From NCBI RefSeq assembly GCF_009720365.1, contig NZ_ML769313.1:186001-250000 (forward strand): a stretch of 64,000 nucleotides of DNA. Direction: 5' to 3'. Both the position numbers and the translations under genes were made by a program. Every line of letters starts with the position of its first letter. The first letter of the stretch is position 1. The notes beneath the pieces are model-generated. The model was not told the origin of the DNA. It made no database searches and saw nothing but the letters and a program-made list of their open reading frames with translations. This stretch comes from Catellatospora paridis. GTDB taxonomy: Bacteria > Actinomycetota > Actinomycetes > Mycobacteriales > Micromonosporaceae. Positions 59,544-64,000 of the stretch are shown piece by piece.

Positions 59544-60910
59544 GCCTCACCAACCGGCTCAGCGTCATCGCCGCCCTCGCGGTCGCGGTCGCGGTCGTGG
59601 CGGTCAGCGGGCTGGCGTTCCTGCTCGTCCGCGAGGAGCTGTACCGGCAGCTGGACGCCCAACTCGACGCCGACGCCCGCACGATCGCAGCGCAGCCGGA
59701 ACAGTGGATGGCGAAAGCGCCCGTGAAACCGGCATTCCCCGGCGTGTTCCCAGGTGACCGGCGCGGCTTCGACAAAGGCGACATCGGCCCGCAGTGGCAG
59801 ATCATCTCGATCAAAGGCGTCGCCAACACCTCTGCCCTGCCGATCACCGAGGCCACCCTCGCCGTGCTCAACGGCCGCGCGGTACGCAGCCGGGAAACGG
59901 TCCCCGTCGACGGCGCGCAGCTGCGGATGGTGACCCTGCGCCTGGACGAGCGTGGCACCATCCAGGTGGCCCAGCCACTCGACCCGCTCAACAACACGCT
60001 GCGCAGGTTGGCGCTGCTCCTGGCGTTGGGCTGCCTCGGTGGCGCTGCGCTGGCAGCGCTGCTCGGGCGCAGTGTCGCCCGCGCGGGCCTGGCGCCCATC
60101 CACCAGCTGACCGGGGCGGTGGAGAAGGTGGCCGCGACCCGGGACCTGCAGACCGCGATCCCGGTGCACGGCAGGGACGAAGTCGCCCGCCTGGCAGGGG
60201 CGTTCAACGGGATGCTCGCCGCGCTCACGGCTTCCCGCGCCGCGCAGCGGGCGCTGGTCGAGGATGCCGGGCACGAGCTGCGGACCCCGCTGACGAGCCT
60301 GCGTACCAACATCGAGCTGCTGGTGCGGGCAGAAGCGGATACCGAGCGGGTGCTGCCGGCGCAGGACCGGGTCCGGCTGATGCAGGACCTGGAGACGCAG
60401 GTGGTAGAGCTGACACAGCTCACCAATGAACTGGTGGATCTGGCGCGGGAGGAGACGAGCCCGGAACAGGCCGAGCTGGTCGACCTGGCAGACGTGGTCG
60501 CCGCCGCGATCGACAGGGCGCGCAGCCGCACCGCGGTCCCGATCGATGCGGACCTGGTGACGGCCGAGCTGACGGGTCGTCCGGGCGCGTTGGAACGGAT
60601 GGTCCTGAACCTGCTCGACAACGCTGCGAAGTGGAGCCCGGTAGGCGGCCGGGTGGGTGTGCGCCTACGTGAGCGTGGTGCGCAGATCGAACTGACCGTC
60701 GTGGACGAGGGACCGGGCATCGACGACGCGGATCGGCCGCGGGTGTTCGAGCGGTTCTACCGGTCGGCCGCGGCCAGGGCGATGCCTGGCTCCGGGCTGG
60801 GGCTGGCCATCGTCGCGCAGACCGTGGCGCAGCACGGGGGCGCGGTGACGGCCGAGCGGGCGCCGGCGGGCGGTGCTCTGTTGCGCGTGCTGCTGCCGTC
60901 GAATTCATAG
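59540..60910 (+). CDS. Sensor histidine kinase
   Basis: A 456-residue membrane kinase starting at the GTG that overlaps the regulator stop. Two transmembrane helices ([20 protein letters not shown] and [20 protein letters not shown]) flank an extracytoplasmic sensor of about 115 residues. HAMP follows, then the H-box [18 protein letters not shown]-box LLDNAAKW, G1 VVDEGPGI and G2 [11 protein letters not shown]. The cognate regulator is the upstream gene. The small membrane protein downstream may belong to the same signal unit. The stimulus is unknown. Confidence 0.93.
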   Translation: MSLTNRLSVIAALAVAVAVVAVSGLAFLLVREELYRQLDAQLDADARTIAAQPEQWMAKAPVKPAFPGVFPGDRRGFDKGDIGPQWQIISIKGVANTSALPITEATLAVLNGRAVRSRETVPVDGAQLRMVTLRLDERGTIQVAQPLDPLNNTLRRLALLLALGCLGGAALAALLGRSVARAGLAPIHQLTGAVEKVAATRDLQTAIPVHGRDEVARLAGAFNGMLAALTASRAAQRALVEDAGHELRTPLTSLRTNIELLVRAEADTERVLPAQDRVRLMQDLETQVVELTQLTNELVDLAREETSPEQAELVDLADVVAAAIDRARSRTAVPIDADLVTAELTGRPGALERMVLNLLDNAAKWSPVGGRVGVRLRERGAQIELTVVDEGPGIDDADRPRVFERFYRSAAARAMPGSGLGLAIVAQTVAQHGGAVTAERAPAGGALLRVLLPSNS

Positions 60911-60966
60911 GAAGTTCTTAACCAACTGATCAGCCCTACTTAGTTGCCTGCGTCATCGTGTGCTGC

Positions 60967-61425
60967 ATGACAACTGAGCCTGACAAGGCACCGGCCGCGG
61001 AGCCTTCCACCGAGCCGTCTGCCGAACCTTCGGCGCCCGCGGCCGCACCCGCTGCAACTGCTCCGGCCACCCCGGCTCGGCGGCGGCCGTCCGGCAAGTT
61101 CGTCCTGGCGTTGACCGGGGCGTTTCTCGCCGGTGCGGTCTGCACCGGATGTGTGGGTATCGCGGCCGCGTTCGTGGTGGGACACGGTCACGACCACCGC
61201 GGGTTCGAGGGCGATCATCCGAAGATCGAGCGGATGTTCCCGGACCGCGGCGGCTGGAAGGGCGGTGAGGTCCGGCCCGGTGACGGACGGACCCGGGAGA
61301 AGCTGGAGTGGCCGGGGGCTCCGGACCAAGGCGTCTGGCCGCTGCCTGGTGGCAAGCCGGGCCTGCCGGCGGTCCCCGCACCCGAGCAGAAGCCTCCGTC
61401 ACCGGCGCCGTCTGCGACGTCCTGA
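60967..61425 (+). CDS. Single-pass membrane protein, 152 aa
   Basis: A 152-residue protein: a Pro/Ala/Glu-rich N-terminal 40 residues, one hydrophobic segment (FVLALTGAFLAGAVCTGCVG then IAAAFVVG), a His/Asp-rich stretch (GHGHDHRGFEGDHPKIERMF) and a Gly/Pro-rich tail. The C-terminus is probably outside. The GHGHDH cluster could bind metal. It follows the two-component genes by 56 bp and may be a target or an accessory protein. No family recognised. Confidence 0.7.
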   Translation: MTTEPDKAPAAEPSTEPSAEPSAPAAAPAATAPATPARRRPSGKFVLALTGAFLAGAVCTGCVGIAAAFVVGHGHDHRGFEGDHPKIERMFPDRGGWKGGEVRPGDGRTREKLEWPGAPDQGVWPLPGGKPGLPAVPAPEQKPPSPAPSATS

Positions 61426-61450
61426 CTGGTAAGCGCGTGCAGCAACCCAA

Positions 61451-61477
61451 GGCCGGGTCGGCACGGCCGACCCGGCC
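61451..61477. terminator. Bidirectional terminator hairpin
   Basis: GGCCGGGTCGG and CCGACCCGGCC pair perfectly over 11 bp with a 5-nt loop between the membrane protein gene and the convergent PadR gene. Confidence 0.75.
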
Positions 61478-61528
61478 CCGGTCACTCACTTCGGGGTTGC
61501 CCGCTGGTGCGTCTCAGCGCTGTAGAAG

Positions 61529-62056
61529 TCAGGTCGCGGGTCGGTGCAGAGCTGTTCGCTGGGCGGGCAGCTGATGAAGCCAGACCACCATTGCGCGGGT
61601 GACCTCCTGGTCGAATGCCACGCGGGCGGCCTCTGCGGGGGAGGGGCGTTCGGCTGCCCGTCGACCTTGCCGCAGACGCATCAGCGCCAGTGCGCGAAAG
61701 ACGAATTCGTCGAAGTCTGCCTGCTCGGCGGCGTCGAGGGCGAGCAGCCCCTGGGCGAGGATGTCCTCCGGGGTCGAGCCGGCTTCGACGTTGATCAACC
61801 TGGCCTTCTGCCGTTGGCGGCCGGCTTCGGTCAGGGTGAGCAGCGTACGGTTGGCGGTGCGGGTGGACGCGGGCGCGGATCGGTCCTCGACGAGGTGGCC
61901 GGTGCGGCGCAGTCGATTGACCGCCGCGAGCACGCGGCCCAGGTCGACCGTGTGCTGGCCGCCGAAGGTGCGCTGGTGGCGGGCGTGCAGGTCGAATGCG
62001 GTGGCGGGACGCTGGTGCAGTAGGACGAGAAGTATGTCTTCCAGTGCAAGCGCCAT
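61529..62056 (-). CDS. PadR-like transcriptional regulator
   Basis: A 175-residue regulator with an N-terminal winged helix: ALEDILLVLLHQRPATAFDL, VDLGRVLAAVNRLRRTGHLV and TLLTLTEAGRQRQKARL, then a helical dimerisation region (QADFDEFVFRALALMRLRQG). This matches the PadR layout. A perfect 9-bp palindrome lies 14 bp before its start, and a matching half-site TGTAGAAGT lies near the gene's end at 61521-61529. Autoregulation is likely; other targets are unknown. Confidence 0.82.
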   Translation of the reverse strand: MALALEDILLVLLHQRPATAFDLHARHQRTFGGQHTVDLGRVLAAVNRLRRTGHLVEDRSAPASTRTANRTLLTLTEAGRQRQKARLINVEAGSTPEDILAQGLLALDAAEQADFDEFVFRALALMRLRQGRRAAERPSPAEAARVAFDQEVTRAMVVWLHQLPAQRTALHRPAT

Positions 62057-62070
62057 GACCAGCCCCCTTC

Positions 62071-62093
62071 AACTTCTACGGCGTGTAGAAGTT
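62071..62093. promoter_or_regulatory. Perfect palindrome before the PadR gene
   Basis: AACTTCTAC and GTAGAAGTT are separated by five bases. The size and position suit a dimeric PadR (or BlaI) operator in the 85-bp gap between the BlaI and PadR genes. Confidence 0.75.
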
Positions 62094-62141
62094 AACAGAG
62101 GCCGCCTTAACGTGCAGGTGGAGTATGTGCTGCTGGCAGAC

Positions 62142-62546
62142 CTAGTCGAGCTTGTCGCGCAGCAGTTCTCGCAGGATCTGCTCGTCTTCGGCGTCGAGGC
62201 CGCCGACGAAGCGCCGCAGCACCGAACTGCGGTCGGATTCCGCGTCAAGCAGCCTGGTCATGCGGTCGGCGACCAGCCCGGCGGCGTCCCGCACCGCGGC
62301 GTAGCGGTAGGCGCGCCCGTCACGTCGGCGGATCACCGCGCCCTTGGTGTGCAGGCGCGTCAAGATAGTCACCACGGTGCTGTACGACACGTCCGCGCGC
62401 GGAGCCAGTCGGTCACGGACCTCGCCCGGGGTCAGCGCCAGGCCGGCATCGGTCAGGACGGTGATGATCTGGGACTCCAGCTGCCCGGACCGACGACGAC
62501 CGGGGTCGGCGGCATCATGGCCGGTGTCTGGTCTGGTCGCGCTCAT
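62142..62546 (-). CDS. BlaI/MecI-family repressor
   Basis: A 134-residue winged-helix repressor: GQLESQIITVLTDAGLALTP, GEVRDRLAPRADVSYSTVVT, ILTRLHTKGAVIRRRDGRAY and a C-terminal dimerisation tail ending EQILRELLRDKLD. BlaI-type repressors pair with M56 membrane peptidases that cleave them on signal. Here the M56 gene is directly upstream on the same strand with a 57-bp gap, the reverse of the usual repressor-first order. The start may also be GTG 62552. Confidence 0.9.
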   Translation of the reverse strand: MSATRPDTGHDAADPGRRRSGQLESQIITVLTDAGLALTPGEVRDRLAPRADVSYSTVVTILTRLHTKGAVIRRRDGRAYRYAAVRDAAGLVADRMTRLLDAESDRSSVLRRFVGGLDAEDEQILRELLRDKLD

Positions 62547-62603
62547 CAGCACCGACTCTATCGCTGCCAAGGATCGTGGCCGCGGTGCGGCGGGCGGGGA
62601 GTG

Positions 62604-63506
62604 TCAGTGCCCGGTGCCGGCTTTGGCGATCAGTTCGACCAGGTCCACGGTCGCCTCGATCGTCCAGACCAGCGACGACGCGGCCAGCAGGAGGGGGATG
62701 AGTCGCCAGTGCGAGGTGCCGAGCCGTGGTGGATCGAGCAGGCTCGCGACGCGCTGTGGGACGGTGCCGCCACGGCCGGCCGCGTGCAGACCGAGCCTGA
62801 TCGCCGGGGTTGCCGCCAGTGCTGCCCGACCGATCGCGTGAGCGACGGTTCGGCGGCTTCCGACAGCTTGCGCGGCCTGCTCATCGGCGGCGCGTTCGAC
62901 CAGGAAGCCGACGTGTCGGGCCACCCACCACAACGCGGGGTGGGCGACGCGGGCCATGTCGGCGATCGCGACCAGGCGGTGGTGGCCAGCGGCGAGATGG
63001 GCCTGCTCATGCGCGATCACCGCGTCGAGTTGCGTGGCGCTGAGGCGCTCGCGCATGCCGGTCGTGACGACGATGCGGCCGGGCCGACCGGGCACGGCGA
63101 ACGCCTCCGGGCGATCGTCGGGCAGCATGAGCACCGTGGCCGTGCCATCGGTGAAGCGGCGCGCCTGCGCCAGGACAAGCCGGTGTCGGCACGCTTTGAC
63201 GGACACCGCCACGACCGAGGCGGTCAAGAGCACCACACTGAGGATCGGCACCCAGGCCACATGCTCCGTGTCCGCGTAGACCGTGTGCGCCGACCACCCG
63301 AACAGGGCGCCGACGGCGGGCAGCTGCGCGACGGCCTTGACCGTGAACACCAGGAGATTGGCGATGCTCGCGGCCGCCGTCGCGCCAGCCGACCACGCCA
63401 CAGCGTGCGCGGCCCGGCCAGGCGCAAGCCGGTCGGCTGTCAGCCGGATGGCGATGCTGACCAGCACGGGAGCGACGATCACGGACCAGACGAAATGATC
63501 GAACAC
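62604..63506 (-). CDS. M56 family membrane metallopeptidase (BlaR1-like)
   Basis: A 300-residue integral membrane zinc protease. Hydrophobic segments at the N-terminus (FVWSVIVAPVLVSIAIRL; ASIANLLVFTVKAVAQLPAV; WVPILSVVLLTASVVAVSV) precede the zinc motif VIAHEQAHLAAGHHRL (HExxH) and the FLVERAADEQA helix with the third ligand; a last hydrophobic segment is near the C-terminus (LIPLLLAASSLVWTIE). There is no penicillin-binding sensor domain, so the signal is not obviously beta-lactam. It starts at GTG after GGGAGGTGA. Likely acts on the adjacent BlaI repressor. Confidence 0.9.
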   Translation of the reverse strand: MFDHFVWSVIVAPVLVSIAIRLTADRLAPGRAAHAVAWSAGATAAASIANLLVFTVKAVAQLPAVGALFGWSAHTVYADTEHVAWVPILSVVLLTASVVAVSVKACRHRLVLAQARRFTDGTATVLMLPDDRPEAFAVPGRPGRIVVTTGMRERLSATQLDAVIAHEQAHLAAGHHRLVAIADMARVAHPALWWVARHVGFLVERAADEQAAQAVGSRRTVAHAIGRAALAATPAIRLGLHAAGRGGTVPQRVASLLDPPRLGTSHWRLIPLLLAASSLVWTIEATVDLVELIAKAGTGH

Positions 63507-63732
63507 AACTCACCTCCCGCCGCATGCCGGGTCGAGTCTGCCACGTCGGAGCTGGTGGCCAGTAACGCGGCGAGTCGGTTGGGCATCGGCCGGCTGGGCC
63601 ACCCGGCTGGGCGTCGGGCGGACCGGCCCGTCAGAACACTTCGGCTCGGTCGTCGTTGACCCGTGCGGGGGCTGCCGCTGCGGCCGCTTCACCACGTGAC
63701 CAGCTGACGACGACGCCCAGATTTGGTTCGAG

Positions 63733-64000
63733 ATGAGTGACATCGACAGTCGTAGACGTGCCGCAGGCGAACTGGAAGGCCAGGTGATGAGCGTCCTGTG
63801 GGCGGCGGGCCGGTCCATGATCCCGGCTGAGGTGCAGGCGGAGCTGGATCCGGCGCCGGCCTACAACACGGTGCAGACGATCCTGATCCGGCTCGTGGAC
63901 AAGCAGCTCGTGCGTCGCAGCCGGGTCGGCAGGGCGCATGCGTACGAGCCGGTGCGCAGCGAAGCCGACGCGGCCGCCGCGCAGCTGCGCGCCACGCTCA
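63733..64000 (+). CDS. BlaI/MecI-family repressor (second copy), 3' end beyond window
   Basis: The first 89 codons are present: GELEGQVMSVLWAAGRSMIP, AEVQAELDPAPAYNTVQTIL, IRLVDKQLVRRSRVGRAHAY, which is the complete winged helix, then the start of the C-terminal helix. It is a divergent neighbour of the M56/BlaI genes across 226 bp. A second M56 or transporter gene would be expected after it. No obvious TACA/TGTA operator was found in the gap. Confidence 0.88.
   Translation, partial: MSDIDSRRRAAGELEGQVMSVLWAAGRSMIPAEVQAELDPAPAYNTVQTILIRLVDKQLVRRSRVGRAHAYEPVRSEADAAAAQLRATL

Overview
The window is one contiguous piece of a very GC-rich chromosome. Strong G/C bias at third codon positions, many GTG starts, ATGA/GTGA start-stop overlaps and TANNNT -10 boxes point to a filamentous actinomycete. 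The modular xylanase, SARP regulator, ECF42 sigma factor and STAND-TPR proteins fit Micromonosporales or a relative such as Streptomyces; the family-level placement is inference. No rRNA, tRNA, CRISPR array or intact insertion sequence was seen.

Layout. (1) 1-4404, minus strand: a glycan operon of two GT4 glycosyltransferases, a probable (alpha/alpha)6-toroid protein and a GH130 glycosidase/phosphorylase cut by the window edge. (2) 4.5-10.2 kb: a small unknown gene, an FAD aromatic monooxygenase, a large SARP regulator and a SnoaL-like protein. (3) 10.2-22.1 kb: a complete L-rhamnose module (ABC transporter rhaTPQS, isomerase, bifunctional aldolase/dehydrogenase, kinase), flanked by two closely similar LacI repressors. 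Four TTGAAACG-type operators are visible, and two of them overlap the -35 boxes of the repressor genes. (4) 22.3-38.6 kb: an accessory island with three paralogous STAND NTPases carrying long TPR arrays. One is preceded by an intact 150-aa companion gene and one by what looks like a 22-codon relic of that gene. Between them lies a redox cassette (MmyB-type regulator, two aldo/keto reductases, a flavodoxin). An IS5-like transposase scrap sits at the right edge. (5) 38.6-44.9 kb: small metabolic genes, including an acyl-CoA thioesterase/LysE exporter pair behind a clear cobalamin riboswitch, plus HD, M81 peptidase, CutC and HAD genes. (6) 44.9-53 kb: gene-poor or decaying DNA, an ankyrin protein, two genes interrupted by single-base frameshifts, several small proteins, and a MarR regulator with twin operators. 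(7) 53-61.5 kb: epoxide hydrolase, a xylanase/deacetylase with two CBM2 modules, an ECF42 sigma factor with its YCII partner, and a two-component system. (8) 61.5-64 kb: PadR, BlaI and M56 genes and the start of a second BlaI.

Main points for follow-up are the triplicated STAND-TPR family with its companion and relic, the cobalamin riboswitch placed before a thioesterase/LysE pair, and the two-repressor rhamnose regulon. Assignments rest on motif and family recognition by eye; no database search was run.
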